Source: Cordilura impudica
Lineage: Eukaryota > Arthropoda > Insecta > Diptera > Scathophagidae
NCBI GenBank assembly: GCA_963682025.1
Contig: OY821517.1
Location: 296,055,344-296,119,343 of the forward strand
Length of the DNA stretch: 64,000 bases
Direction: 5' to 3'
This document shows, one piece after another, positions 20,725-31,725 of this stretch. The position numbers and the translations under genes were made by a program. The number at the start of each line of letters is the position of its first letter. Position 1 is the stretch's first letter. The notes below the pieces were generated by a model. It saw only the letters and a list, made by a program, of their open reading frames with translations. It was not told the DNA's origin and did no database searches.

Positions 20725-21168
20725 GATTTTTTAATTGGTATTGATACTGAAATCACTGTTCGTACTAAAATTGTCGCTAATGCTAAAACTAGTGCAGTTA
20801 CTAAATTTAAAGTTACAACAAATAATGGGTTTGAATTATGCGTTGGTCAGTACTTGTATCAATTACGCTTCTGTACTAGCAATAGAACTGGTACTAAAAA
20901 TTAGTATATACTAATCAGAATAATAAATTTATTACTGGTATTAAAGCTGGAACTAGTTTCTTAATTAGAGCAGGTTTTTTAGTTGATCGCATGGACCGTG
21001 TTAGTAATGGTACGAAAATTAGTACTGATAATAAAATTAATGCAGCCAAAAGTATGGGTTTTGTAATATGCACTGAATTAGTAAAAATATTGGTAAAAAT
21101 AAATTTGCACTAAATTCAGATCCAGTTCTAAATTAGGACTGGTCTTTAATTAATATTTCATACCAATA

Positions 21169-22118
21169 TTGGTACTGGTATCAAAGTAAGAACAACTACT
21201 TAAACTAGCAGATTCTAGCACTCGAAATTCGAGTCCAATTTCTAGGCAGCTATATTTTTCAACTTAGCCAATTCACAAACCAACACTTTTATGGTTTATT
21301 ATTACTGGGAATGAAGATAACAAACTCATTAACAAATCTAGTAAACCACACATAGCATATGTATAATTTTATGTATGTGTTAGTAGCTACTTTAAATGCA
21401 ATTTACTCAAAATAAGGGAACAAAATTTTAATATCTGTAAATCTACGAAACGGCTAGAAAGAAATACCTTTCAAATAATATACGTTTGGTCAAAATTGGG
21501 ATAAAACGGTAGAACAAAACATCGGTCACAAGAAATCGCCTAGCCTATTAATATTATAGATTAGTACTAATACTTAAAACGTATTTTTTTGTTTTGGCAA
21601 ACCTACTACGTAATGAAAAAATGTACTAAAATATTAATTTATTTTGGTACTGGTATCAAAGTAAGAACAACTACTTAAACTAGCAGATTCTAGCACTCGA
21701 AATTCGAGTCCAATTTCTAGGCAGCTATATTTTTCAACTTAGCCAATTCACAAACCAACACTTTTATGGTTTATTATTACTGGGAATGAAGATAACAAAC
21801 TCATTAACAAATCTAGTAAAACACACATAGCATATGTATAATTTTATGTATGTGTTAGTAGCTACTTTAAATGCAATTTACTCAAAATAAGGGAACAAAA
21901 TTTTAATATCTGTAAATCTACGAAACGGCTAGAAAGAAATACCTTTCAAATAATATACGTTTGGTCAAAATTGGGATAAAACGGTAGAACAAAACATCGG
22001 TCACAAGAAATCGCCTAGCTTAGTAATATTATAGATTAGTACTAATGCTTAAAACGTATTTTTTTGTTTTGGCAAACCTACTATGTAATGAAAAAATGTA
22101 CTATAATATTAATTTATT
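21169..22118 (+). repeat. 475-bp tandem duplication containing a family B copy
   Basis: Units 21169-21643 and 21644-22118 are nearly identical (I see about seven differences). Each carries a full family B element (AGCAGATTCTAGCACTCG... to ATTATAGAT; about 21216-21562 and 21691-22037) plus ~100 bp downstream. The low divergence means the duplication is far younger than the surrounding satellite. Confidence 0.85.
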
Positions 22119-23393
22119 TAATAAAATAAAAAATTTCCAATATCTTGGTCCTAAGATTCATAATTGTAAATGTGAAAGAGAATGTAAATTTCTTTTTAAA
22201 ACTGAGAATCTATTACATTATATTTCGAGATAAGAAATAAATAAAACATTTTATTTGTTGTATTGCGGCTAACATTTTTTAACCAATCAATTCATAATTT
22301 AACTTGGCTTATACTTCTCTTAGTTAATTTTTCAGATTTCAAATTCCTCCTGTAAAAATGTGAACCTATTAAACCGATTGAAATAATTATTAATTACTTC
22401 TTTGTCCCTGAAAAATAATTACAAATAATCATTTTCTATACAAAAACACTCATAAATTAAATAAAAAAACTTTGTAAATTTTGTTTATTATTCATGCATA
22501 TTAAAATAAAAGTGAAAAAATTTATTTTAGATATAAAAAAAATTATATATTATTACTGGATAATTGTTTGTATTTAAATTTCTATTAAATAAGTCATAAT
22601 ATTTTTGTTAAATTTAAGTAAAATTCTGTATATTTTATAGTTAAATTCCATTATGTAATGAAATTAATTAAAACTTCATGCATACGAGTACATAAATACA
22701 TACATATATTGTTTATATAGAAAACTTGAATTTAAAAAGAAATTATTGATAAATAAATATATTTAATTATTTGTAACTTGTATTTGTAATATTGTATGTT
22801 TTTAATGTTGTTAGTAACAATGTTGTTTTGTTACCTGTTGTAAATATAAATATATATTGATAATGATATACATATTGATAATAATAATTTAATATAAAAA
22901 CAAAAACTATTTGAAAAAAAAGAAACATTATTTAACATTTACAATTTGTTCGAATTTATTTATAAAAAAAAAATCCAGATGAAAATAAAATATATTATTA
23001 ATACTAATAATAAACAATAATAAAACAAATCATTATTAATAAATTAAAATAAAAATACAAAACTAAAATGAATTGTAATGTAAGAACTCAAAGAAATTTA
23101 AGTGCAAATATTTAAACAAACTATTGGCTTCTTTTATGAACATACACAAGTATGTAGTTTCTTAGGGCATTTTTGGTTGATTTTTAAATTTCTGATTTCT
23201 GTTTAAACTTTTATTTCGGCTTCTATTTTTTGAAACCAAATTAGGGAAACAGAAGATTCATAGAAATTATTTAGTCTATATGAACTTGAGTTCAATTTTT
23301 CCTCTAAATTGTAAAAAAAAAAAATAGTAATTTAAATATTATTCAGATCTAACGTGGCTTACTAGTAACATAAATTCATTACCATTATATAAA
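22119..23393. other. Very AT-rich stretch, nothing recognised
   Basis: Around 80% A+T, with runs such as ATAATAATAATTTAATATAA. No coding signal, no structured RNA and no repeat family from elsewhere in the window. Confidence 0.5.
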
Positions 23394-23932
23394 AAAGTAA
23401 AAAAATTGTAGTTGGCCTAGACCGACTATGAGATAGCTAATACCTTGCGTTTAGAGAATTGTGGTTAGGTCTAACTAATTGAGTATAAGCATAACCCAAA
23501 TCGGAGTGGAATTTTTATTAATTATTTTGCCTGCAGATCTAAAATAGTTCATATCAGTTGCTATATTTATATTTGACTAGGTCGAAAAAGAGACCAAATT
23601 TGAAAAAAATCTTTGCAATAGTTTTGTTTTTGATAGGTATAAGTGAAGAATGAGAAGCAGCTTTATATGGGGGCTATGACAGCGAATTGTCGTATGAGTT
23701 TTGTTTTTGTACTACTGATTAATGGACGTAATAAACACGTAGAAACTTCAATTGAACGAGATCTATAGATTAATTTGGATCCTAAGGCAATTTAAGTCGA
23801 TTTGGTAGGGGTCATTTGTATGGGGACTAGGTCTCGACATGCATCGACGCATGGCCTATGTTCCAAATTTCATTAAAATGTAGTCAATTTTGCGACCTGT
23901 GTTTTGATTACAAGTTTTACATGGGCACTAGG
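23394..23932 (+). mobile_element. mini-me/DINE-like element, 3'-truncated old copy
   Basis: Begins with AAGTAAAAAAATTGTAGTTG and the palindrome remnant GGCCTAGACCGACTA. The middle is recognisable (GAAGCAGCTTTATATGGGG; GTCATTTGTATGGGGACTAG). It stops at TTACATGGGCACTAG, just where the (GGAC)n block would follow. Confidence 0.6.
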
Positions 23933-24866
23933 GTGGCCCTTAATAAAAAAAAGTGTTCAAACTCTCGGTCTCACCCACTAGAAATATGCGAATAGCAATA
24001 AAAGTGAGAAATACAAAGTTTTGGGCCAATCAAAAAACATTTAGAGGGGTCTCAACGCTATTGAACATTTCAAGTGTGTTTATATGGGGAAAATATGACT
24101 TTTTCAGTTTTTACTAAAATTTTGTTCTTTAGTTTAATTCTACCGACAAATTGTTATATAATTCGTGATCGATATTAAATTATCTTTCCAAAAAGCTATA
24201 AAACTTAAAAATCGAATAAAAACTCGCCAAGAAATAGCAAATGCCCCAGACCACTTTTGTGTCAAAAAAAAAAAAAAAAAACTAGGTCATGAAATTTGAT
24301 GGCATTTTTTTCAACTTTAATGAATTAATTAAAGCCAACATTTTGTTTTAGTCTCTAAAGCTGTAACTACCCAGCTATGAAGTATGGTTTTATTACCGCC
24401 TTAATAACCTATTAAGCGTTGAGACCGAAAATGGAAATTTTTTTTTGATAAAATTTTGAAAACTCCTTTTTCAAGTTTTGAAAAGAATTTAAAAAATTTG
24501 ATCTAGCTCCCCAAGGTCTTGTTAAATGCATGTTATAGATTAACTGAGTGAATTTTTAGGTAAATCCTTATGCCAGAATTTTTTTCAGAAGGATTTTATT
24601 TTTGCAGATTTCGAGAAAAATGGGATTTTTGTAAAATATTCTGTAAACGTATTAAAAAAATTCAAATATTTTGTAAGTGCTCTTGAATTTTTAGATGCGA
24701 CGCTTAAAATATAATAAATAAATGTGTATTTGCCAAGGCTAGCTTTGGATTATAAGATATTTTTAAATAAAAATTACCGAAAACGAGCTTTTCTATTAAA
24801 CTCGATGAAACCACTATTTAGAATTTAAGAAAAATAATTCGATTAATTTTTATTTATTTAACCATT
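23933..24866. other. Unassigned stretch
   Basis: Starts with CTAGGGTGGCCCTT. TCTCGGTCTCACCC at 23961 is loosely mirrored by GTTGAGACCGAAAA at 24418, which could mean a small inverted-repeat element of about 500 bp, but the match is short. No gene. Confidence 0.3.
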
Positions 24867-25485
24867 CAGTGCTCCTGTGATTAAAATAATCCATTGTGAT
24901 ATATCTTTGGTGCAATTATCTGCTTATTGCTCGCGAATATAAATTAAAACAACTTTTAAGCAATTTTGTTATAAAATTATTTTATGTATAAAAAATATTT
25001 ATATTTTCCTAAATAAAATAAGAAGACCCACAAATGATCCAAAGCTAATAATAATATGAAATATAAAATTAATATAATAATATAATAATAAAGAAAAGCA
25101 ATATTTATTGCAAGTTGTAAGTGATTACAGAAAACAATTTGAATCGCACACTAAATCATCCTTAACCCTACGATTCATAACCGGGTACCCGTGTACCTTT
25201 TTTGACTTTAAAGTGCTGCTGTGCCTATAATTTTTGAGATATGGACATAAAACTCCGAATCATGAGAGATTTTGGCTAAACTAAGATTTAAATACGAAAA
25301 AATTCAAAATATTTTCAATATTTTCTTTAAAAAATGATTTTAAATGTTTTACCCCCATAAACACACAACCGGGGTCCCCGGGTACCCTAATGCAATTCCT
25401 ATGTAAATGCCTGACATGTAAATGAAAAAACGTTTTTTTGTGTTGTTTTTATTGGAAATAAATGTCTTTTTTTATATATATTATA

Positions 25486-26775
25486 TTATAATTCATCCGA
25501 ATCACTATCGTTGTTATTGTGGCAATTGTAGCATTTAGTAATTGTTATGGCGTGCTCATCGCATATCGGCGTGCTACATATGCTGCAATTTTTTCTAGTT
25601 TTTCTTCTGCGCTTATTTGGAAGAAGGTTGCACATGTAGCACACACCCGTATGTACTTTTCTGCCCCTTTGTCGTGCTGACGGAGATGTTGACGGACCTG
25701 CAGCACAAAGCACACTCTCCAACGGCCTTCCGATGATGCTTTCAATTGCATTTTTTGTTGAAAATTGGCGCACGCTTTGCACATTTGAAATTCTATTTTC
25801 TATAACAGGAATGCACAGGTTTTCTGCCAGTTGACGCAGGAAATTCTTCCTGCGCGTCGTGGTGTATCGTGCAGTTGGATTATTTCCATAATATATGATG
25901 TGTGATGCAAATGCGCTCACATCAATGATGTTATAGAAAAATGCCATCGGCCATCTTCTTGTTTGTCGCTGGGTCGTGTATTCTTGGAGCGTTTGGTCCA
26001 TTACGTCCACCCCACCTTTTGTTTGGTTATAAAAATTTATAATTTCTGGTTTCCCATTCTCGTCAATTTGTGCACCATCATGCATACTAGAAAGAAGGAT
26101 GACCGAGTTGGACTTCCGCTGCTTATATGAGAGCAGTGTTACGTTGTCGTAGAAGCCAAATAAACTTGAACCAACGTCTTTTTTTTTGTCTTCTTTCATC
26201 TCCGCAGGGATGTAAGCTTTGTTGCGGCGGAGTGTACCCACAATGCTGAGCTTTTCTACTTTTAGTTGCCTAACCAACGGCAGCGTCGTAAAAAAATTAT
26301 CCATTGTTATATTTCGTCCGCTACCGTAGTATGGCCCAACTAAATCTCTCACCACTCTTTCGCCAACACCAACTTCACGACCAGTTTCTTGTTTGCCAGT
26401 ATATATTTGGCCATGAAGTGGATATGAGTTTTTGGCATCGCAAATCCACCATACTTTTATGCCATATTTTGCTGGCTTCGAATTGGTTCTACCACGGTAT
26501 GGATATAATTGTTCATCAATGGTCAAATATTCTGATGGCACATAATATCTGGCAAGATTTGCATTGAGCATTATCCAAATATCGCGAATTGGCGCCGCTT
26601 TGTCTTGACGCTGCTGCTCTACCCGTGTTCTGGGGTCGTCAAACCGCATAAAATGCAGCAAATCGAAAAACCTGTTTATTCCCATGGTGGCGCGGAATAT
26701 TGGGTGAGCCTGTGACGTCCACAAATCTCTTGCGTTTTCGTCATTAGAATGATTTGTGCCAGCCATCAAAATCAT
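25486..26775 (-). CDS. piggyBac-like transposase, N-terminally truncated
   Basis: 429 residues, no internal stop. It covers the DDE_Tnp_1_7 core and the C-terminal cysteine-rich domain. Catalytic aspartates: D87 (YLTIDEQL), D159 (NITMDNFFTT) and D257/D260 (KGGVDVMDQ), with spacings of 72 and 98 residues, close to piggyBac. The Cys-rich end (CYMCNLLP, then CSICSTPICDEH and CYNC) is the zinc-binding DNA-recognition domain. The frame starts at MILMAGTNHSND, which corresponds to the family's internal 'GILILMG' block, so roughly 130-170 N-terminal residues are missing. Only ~220 bp separate this Met from the end of the element. All catalytic residues survive, but activity without the N terminus is doubtful. 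Domesticated PGBD genes also keep this core, but the flanking TTAA and inverted ends argue for a transposon copy. Confidence 0.9.
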   Translation of the reverse strand: MILMAGTNHSNDENARDLWTSQAHPIFRATMGINRFFDLLHFMRFDDPRTRVEQQRQDKAAPIRDIWIMLNANLARYYVPSEYLTIDEQLYPYRGRTNSKPAKYGIKVWWICDAKNSYPLHGQIYTGKQETGREVGVGERVVRDLVGPYYGSGRNITMDNFFTTLPLVRQLKVEKLSIVGTLRRNKAYIPAEMKEDKKKDVGSSLFGFYDNVTLLSYKQRKSNSVILLSSMHDGAQIDENGKPEIINFYNQTKGGVDVMDQTLQEYTTQRQTRRWPMAFFYNIIDVSAFASHIIYYGNNPTARYTTTRRKNFLRQLAENLCIPVIENRISNVQSVRQFSTKNAIESIIGRPLESVLCAAGPSTSPSARQRGRKVHTGVCYMCNLLPNKRRRKTRKNCSICSTPICDEHAITITKCYNCHNNNDSDSDEL

Positions 26776-26801
26776 TCTGCCTACTTGTGTCGCTTTAGGT
26801 A

Positions 26802-26809
26802 CTTATATA
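26802..26809 (-). promoter_or_regulatory. TATA box of the piggyBac copy
   Basis: TATATAAG on the - strand, about 27 bp upstream of the first Met codon (26775). A start site ~30 bp downstream of the box would give almost no leader, as expected if a deletion joined the promoter directly to an internal coding position. Confidence 0.5.
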
Positions 26810-27236
26810 CGAACAGAAACCAGTTTTTTTTTCCAAATATCAAATTTGTACAGTTGAGAACGCAAAATATAATCAACAACAAAAATATTTACAGGAAAAT
26901 ATTATTTTATTTCAATAAACGCAAAACAACCTACTTCGGGTACCCGGGTACCTTGGTTATGAAATTAAAGGAGTTTTGCTGGTTATGAATCGTACGGTTA
27001 AATACACCAAAATAAATAGAATTAATTTTATATTTCATGTTCTTTTGAATAAATTGTCTTTTATTAGCCTTGGGTCCTTTGTAGATCTTCTTATCTTATT
27101 TATAAAAATATTGGTAGTTTTTATAATTTTATAACAAAATTGGTTAAAAGTTGTTTTAATTTATATTCCCGACCAATAAGTAGATAATTGCACCAAAGAT
27201 ATATCAGAATGGATTATTTTGATCCCAGGAGCACTA

Positions 27237-28325
27237 AAGCCTTATCCTCGACTCATCCTCGTCCACATCCATACAGCTCCTACAGAAGTCAGCTTTCGGG
27301 ACAACTATGCGTTCGACCATCCGCCCTATTTCAAAGTGTCCAGTGAGTACTAAGTAGGCTTATTATCCCTTTACCATAACCAAGGAGTGGTTTCGTTCTC
27401 CTTGGATTAGCAAGCGCCATAGGATCAGCGATATTCTGCAAGAGGTCAGTTGTTTGTGCTTAATTCAAGATCCGCTGTATTTTCAGTTAGACTAGACAGC
27501 TCGGATGGAGGGATTCTACTATCAGTTTCCGTCGTCCTGCTCAAAGAATCTTACCCCTTCCGGGCACTCTCATCAGCCAGCTCGTTTCATTTGACAACAC
27601 TATGTCCTGGAACCCATATAAGCCGCACAGTGTATTGCCGGATTTCGTCGAGCGCCCTGATACATTTCCCCATACACTTCGATCTAACTGTCCTCGATTT
27701 CAGAGCTTTGAGAGCAGCAAGACTGTCGACAAAAATATTAGTGGTCGTTGGATCCATATCCCGCTCCAGAATTAATTTCGCTAATCTCGGCCTGAATAAC
27801 GTTACATTTTTTAGTTGCTCAGAGTAGACCCCCTGACCCTGTACATTCTACCATCTTCGAACCGTCTGTGATCCAGATGGTATTTGAATAGTAAAATTAC
27901 CCCCAAGGTTCATCAGCGGTGGCATATAATCGGTTTCCCGATCAATTTGTGTCCCGCCCACTGTCCCTACAATTGTGCTGTAACCTCAAGAGCTTTGTTC
28001 CAGCTCATATGACTCCCTGAAATAGAGAGCCACTTTCACCGCCGTGCTCTTGATGAAAAAATCAATAGGCACGATGTTCAGCATCACCTACACTCCCGCC
28101 TGTGGTGTCGATCTAATGGCTCTGGTGGTGCCCAGACAGACCAATATCTTTGCCTTCACGAGTCTAGAAAGTCTGGCCCCTACGCTCATAGCTTTCCACC
28201 ATACCAGATTAGCATATGTCAAAATAGGTCTCATTGCACTGTTCTGCAAGAAAATTGGCCCCGGCATTATTCCTGCTGATTCCTATGTTAAATGACCTCC
28301 TGAATCCGAATATCACATCCATTTT
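27237..28325 (-). pseudogene. Non-LTR retroposon (LOA/I type) fragment: RT end and RNase H
   Basis: Read on the - strand with several frameshifts: KILVCLGTTRAIRSTPQAG and NIVPIDFFIKSTAVKVALYF (end of the RT region), an RNase H with FVDSLAALKALKS and WVPGHSVVKGNELADES, and FEIGRMVERIVVPKADFC followed by RSCMDVDEDES. RNase H after RT, plus the conserved 'H.G..GNE.AD' motif, points to the RNase-H-bearing LOA/I/R1-type clades. A related shorter fragment at 35528-35943 preserves the next part (CLCICPGPKQRRLRYLGQRL). Both ends are truncated. Confidence 0.75.
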
Positions 28326-28329
28326 CCCC

Positions 28330-28870
28330 ATACATACCTTTTTAGCGGGACGCGACCCAAAAAGTTGAGATTTGCTCTTAGGCAGCTCCAATTCTCGGAC
28401 GAGGTCTTTCAATTCTGCCTGAGTAATTAAGTGAGGTTTTCGATTTACTAAATCAGCTGTACACTCATCATCATAATCGGGGTATGGTATAGGTTTTTGG
28501 AGCCACTGGGACTGGCAAAGATTTGTTTTGAGGAACTGGTCTTGTAGCTGAAGGTATATTAGGATATTGGATGTTGTGCCTTCTTTTCCTAGAGACACCG
28601 ACGATAGAAGTCATACAAAAGTAAGTATCTGTAAGATGACAACTAATTTCGCACCAAACCATGGGTACGGCAAAAGGCATTGATTTACGGGTACTTTTCA
28701 ACCATTTCGTCAAGCTACTGTAACAAGTAGTGCAACAGTACTTTGGAGCCCAATCCTTTTCTAGATGACCAACTTGGAAATTGATATATAAATGATAAGC
28801 AGTTTTTATATGCGGAGAAAGGGGTTTTCGTTGCGCTTTTAATGCTAAGTTTCCACAAACATAGCAGAAG
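28330..28870 (-). pseudogene. TE-A transposase-like protein, N-terminal zinc-finger region
   Basis: From about 28870 downward the - strand reads FCYVCGNLALKAQRKPLSPH, then GHLEKDWAPKYCCTTCYSSL and KSMPFAVPMVWCEISCHLTD, CYS-rich and typical of the start of the protein whose C-terminal half is at 8280-9290. It continues as NIQYPNIPSATRPVP (28471-28713) and then, one frame over, YDDECTADLVNRKPHLITQA and ELKDLVRELELPKSKSQLFG (28340-28500). The cysteine pairs (CxxC ... CCTTC) suggest a zinc-binding DNA-recognition domain. Truncated at 28330 by the retroposon fragment; frameshifted near 28500. Confidence 0.65.
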
Positions 28871-29470
28871 CTATCTGGATGATATCTACACTCTCATGGC
28901 ATAATAAAATTCGCGTACTGTTACTCACTTTTAAAAAACCGGGAAGAAATCACTTCTCTTTTCACGTTCGTCGGCACTTGTTGAATGACAAAAATCGATC
29001 AATGAACACCTATAAATATTATGCATTTTTCAATATTTTACTGACAGGTACTTATGAATTGGCGCATCTTTTTAGGGTGGCTATATACCTGTTTCAGCAC
29101 GTGTGCGTTTCAAATTTTTCAAAACTTTAAAAATAATGACCACTCATACATTTGAGTTGAATTTATGTGAAAAATCATCGGTTACAAGTTGTCAACGGAA
29201 AAACACATATCAATAAAAAATGGACTTACCTTGCCTAGCAGTTTGGAAATTTTGGAAAAAAGACCAATTTTCAAAAAAAAAGAAAATAGTTTTCGTTTTT
29301 TAAAAATTCATAAAAAACAAAATAGCGACACGGATCACAGATTTGGTCTAAAAGTATTTACTTAACATATCTCGAATAAAATGAGCTTTATTTCATTGTA
29401 ATCGGTGCACAGCTTTTAATTTTGTTCACAATTTACTGAGAAAACTCAATTGATAATTTGCCTCATTTAA
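28330..29470 (-). mobile_element. TE-A, second copy: 5' fragment, rearranged
   Basis: Contains the N-terminal gene part (28330-28870), an upstream non-coding block (28890-29145) matching 12735-13790 of the first copy with its mini-me removed (CCTATAAATATTATGC; ATATACCTGTTTCAGC), and part of the terminal repeat (29280-29460). The terminal-repeat part is inverted relative to the first copy, so a rearrangement has occurred. No nested insertion. Confidence 0.6.
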
Positions 29471-29834
29471 TGCAGTTTCACTTTTTTGCAAAATTAACTT
29501 TTTTCCTTTAAGGCTAAAATGTAAGACTTGCTTTGATCTGAAAATAAAAAACGTAGTTCTGGAAAATTGTTTTACTGACACCAAAATAGTTTGCTTTTCG
29601 AACTCAGTTAGTTTGGACGGGGCGAACAGAACAAGGTTTTGACAAAATTTTAATTGGTGAATTAGAAGCTTTGGATGACGATTTGCGCTGAGAAGTGAAT
29701 TCTACTTATGATCCGAATTATTTCACGATAAGACTTACCTTAATTTCGAAGCTTCGAAAAATTTTTCTCCTGTCAGCACCGAATTCTTTGATTTTGAGAT
29801 TCATCTCAAAATATAGTTTCCAAAATAAATATAG
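29471..29834. other. Unassigned stretch
   Basis: Nothing recognised. A + strand reading around 29640-29690 (FDKILIGELEALDDDLR) looks protein-like but is only 17 codons long before a stop. Confidence 0.3.
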
Positions 29835-30450
29835 GCCCTTATTATGAGTTGCATTCTATCTTCGATCTTCGCTGGCTATCGAATATCGACTATCGAATGT
29901 TAAATTCGTATTATGAGCTGGCAGCACGGTCGAAAATTTCGTTATACAATGAATTTTCAATCCAACACAATTTTGCTTTCGATGCTGGATGGCAGTTTGT
30001 AAAACTTATTGAAAATATAAGTTGTAAATTATTTTAATTTCATGAGATCGATCTGCCTTGTGTACATTGTCGCAGCAGTTCATCTGTAGTAGACAGCAAT
30101 TACATAAATGCCTCGTTGCAGTCGAAAATTTGCTATAAATCTGTAAACAAATGGTACTCTTGATAAAACCTCACATACTTACGTAGTAGAATCCATTTCC
30201 AAAAAGTAAGAAGCATCTCTCATGACGAAGCATTCATCTTCATCAGACGATCATAGAACCATAATTCCATTATTTTTTTTTTTAATAAATTTGTAAACAA
30301 ATAATGTTTATTTATAGTGCCAGCTGATAAATATATACTATTGTGAATAATCCAATCGAGTGAAATTCACAGCATAATACCAAATGCAAATTCGTTCGAT
30401 CAGTTAATTCGACCACAATCGAAAATCGAAAGTTGCTGATAATAGGCACC
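29835..30450. mobile_element. Possible MITE with GGCCCTTATTATGAG-like ends
   Basis: GGCCCTTATTATGAGTTGCA at 29835 and GCTGATAATAGGCACC at the right end (complement GGTGCCTATTATCAGC) are loosely inverted, and the interior is rich in TATCGAAT/TCGAAAATCGA motifs on both arms. No coding sequence. The right border is approximate. Confidence 0.4.
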
Positions 30451-30695
30451 ATAATTAAGTCAAGTCAACTTTATAGAAGAAGTTTGTCTTCTATGAAGAT
30501 AAAATCGATTTAAAAGACATGTACGTCGTTGCATAATTCGTGGGATTTCCCTAATTATAAATATACGAATACACTTTTATGGCACTTATAGTTGCCAAAC
30601 TGAGTTTTTTCCGTTTTAAACAAAAAAAAATTTAATTAGAAACATTGAGTTTTTTTTTCTAAACCCGTATAACTCCCAATGCTTTAGTGGTAACT

Positions 30696-31069
30696 AGCAG
30701 ATTCCAGCCCTCGAAATTCGAGTGCAAATTCAGGAAATTTTATTTTTCAATTCATAAAGACCCTAAAGGTATGCTAATCAATTATAGCCAATTCATAAAT
30801 CAACACGAAAAACAAACTCATTTTTATTACAAACACATTAACAAATTTACTAAACACACACATAGCATTGTATAATTTTATGTATGTGTTAGTAGCAACT
30901 TTAAATGCAATTTACTCAAAACAAAGGAAAAAATTAAAAAATCTGTAAATCTGCAAATCGGCCAAAAAGAAATACCTTTCAAATAATATACGTTTGATCA
31001 AAATCAGGATAAAACGGTAGAACAAAACATCAGTCACAAGAAATCACCTAGCCTATTAGTATTATAGAT
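30696..31069 (+). mobile_element. Family B interspersed repeat
   Basis: 374 bp, from AGCAGATTCCAGCCCTCGAA to TATTATAGAT, with (CA)n at 30855-30864. Non-coding. Confidence 0.7.
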
Positions 31070-31307
31070 AAGCTCGTAATTAAAAACATCTCATTAAAAT
31101 TTTTATTAATATTCAAAATGTTAACCATGGTTACTGTATACATTATTATATAAGAAAATAAGGGACTTCCTTGCGATTATTACCTGCAGATATGTTGAAG
31201 TCTATACTGAATACTCTTAGGGTTAAAGGGTTAAAATATGTGGATAAAAGTTATCTCACTTAATTTAGTTCAACATCCGTGATATACCGAGTAAATACGA
31301 TAATCTG

Positions 31308-31725
31308 AGGGCAAATCGTCGCATTCGATATCGAGCGCCCCGGTAGGTGAGTAGGTAGCATGCTCGCCTAACATGCGGGGGTCGTGGGTTCGATTCCCAC
31401 CAGAGGCTTTGGTCTGTCGCTGCAAAAAAAAAAAAAAAAAAAAAAAAAAACTAGCCAAATTAGAATCTGCAGACAAGCCACTCGGCTTCGCGGAACTAGG
31501 CTTAAAAAAAAAAAGTAAAATCAATCGAAATTCCATATTTTGGTTTATTATTTAAAGAAGACGGACGATCGCCAAACATCGTTTCACTTTTACTATTAAC
31601 TATGGACCATAACTCGTTAGCTGTGACAGAGTAAAATTACTCTTAGTATATTATTTTGGCAAAAAAAAAAAAAAAATAATTTCGATCGAAAAATTTCGAT
31701 AGCGAATGCGACGATTCGACCCCTG
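31308..31725. mobile_element. MITE 'M', copy with SINE inserted
   Basis: Ends AGGGCAAATCGTCGCATTC and GCGACGATTCGACCCCT match the element at 20497-20724. The insertion after ATATCGAG is recognised because the other copies read ATATCGAGTAAAATCAATCG without interruption. Confidence 0.65.
31337..31514 (+). mobile_element. tRNA-derived SINE
   Basis: The first 71 bp (31337-31407) fold as a degenerate tRNA: box A-like TAGGTGAGTAGG, an anticodon stem CTCGC/GCGGG around loop CTAACAT (anticodon AAC, tRNA-Val-like), and a perfect T arm GTGGG-TTCGATT-CCCAC that includes box B (GGTTCGATTCC). The acceptor stem has two mismatches, so it is not a working tRNA. A poly(A) run follows (31424-31450), then a 53-bp unrelated part and a second A11 tail at 31504-31514. 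Pol III transcription from the internal boxes is expected from the class. No target duplication longer than one base is seen against the empty sites. Confidence 0.85.

Larger units (their letters stand above)
17131..21168. repeat. Degenerate TACTGGTACTAAAATTAG-like satellite tract
   Basis: Apart from the inserted mariner and the small elements listed separately, this 4-kb stretch is built from very diverged short units around TACTGGTACTAAAATTAGTA, recurring every ~20-30 bp with drifting spacing. Both unit order and length are irregular, as in an old minisatellite. No genes. Confidence 0.7.
25166..26997 (-). mobile_element. piggyBac-family transposon, internally deleted
   Basis: 1,832 bp between TTAA at 25162-25165 and TTAA at 26998-27001, the piggyBac target. 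The inverted ends are CCCTACGATTCATAACC and GGTTATGAATCGTACGG (one mismatch). Subterminal GGGTACCCG-type repeats occur at 25182, 25375 and 26938. The transposase gene has an open frame but lacks its N-terminal part. Confidence 0.93.
24867..27236. mobile_element. Long-inverted-repeat element split by a piggyBac copy
   Basis: 24868-25080 and 27040-27235 are inverted copies: AGTGCTCCTGTGATTAAAAT and ATATCTTTGGTGCAATTATC in the left arm pair with complements at the right end. Without the piggyBac insertion the element would be about 530 bp and almost fully palindromic, with no coding capacity. It ends in (C/T)AGTGCTCCTG. No convincing target duplication. Confidence 0.7.

Noticed and set aside
23966..24450. 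A MITE suggested by CTCGGTCTC and GAGACCGAAAA
   Set aside because: The inverted match is only about 9 bp and the flanks show no further pairing or duplication.
25486..26775. A domesticated host PGBD gene
   Set aside because: Intact inverted ends and TTAA on both sides show a transposon copy; there is no sign of host exons or of loss of the ends.
31337..31407. A functional tRNA-Val gene
   Set aside because: The acceptor stem has mismatches, poly(A) follows directly, and the unit is inserted in a MITE: it is the head of a SINE.
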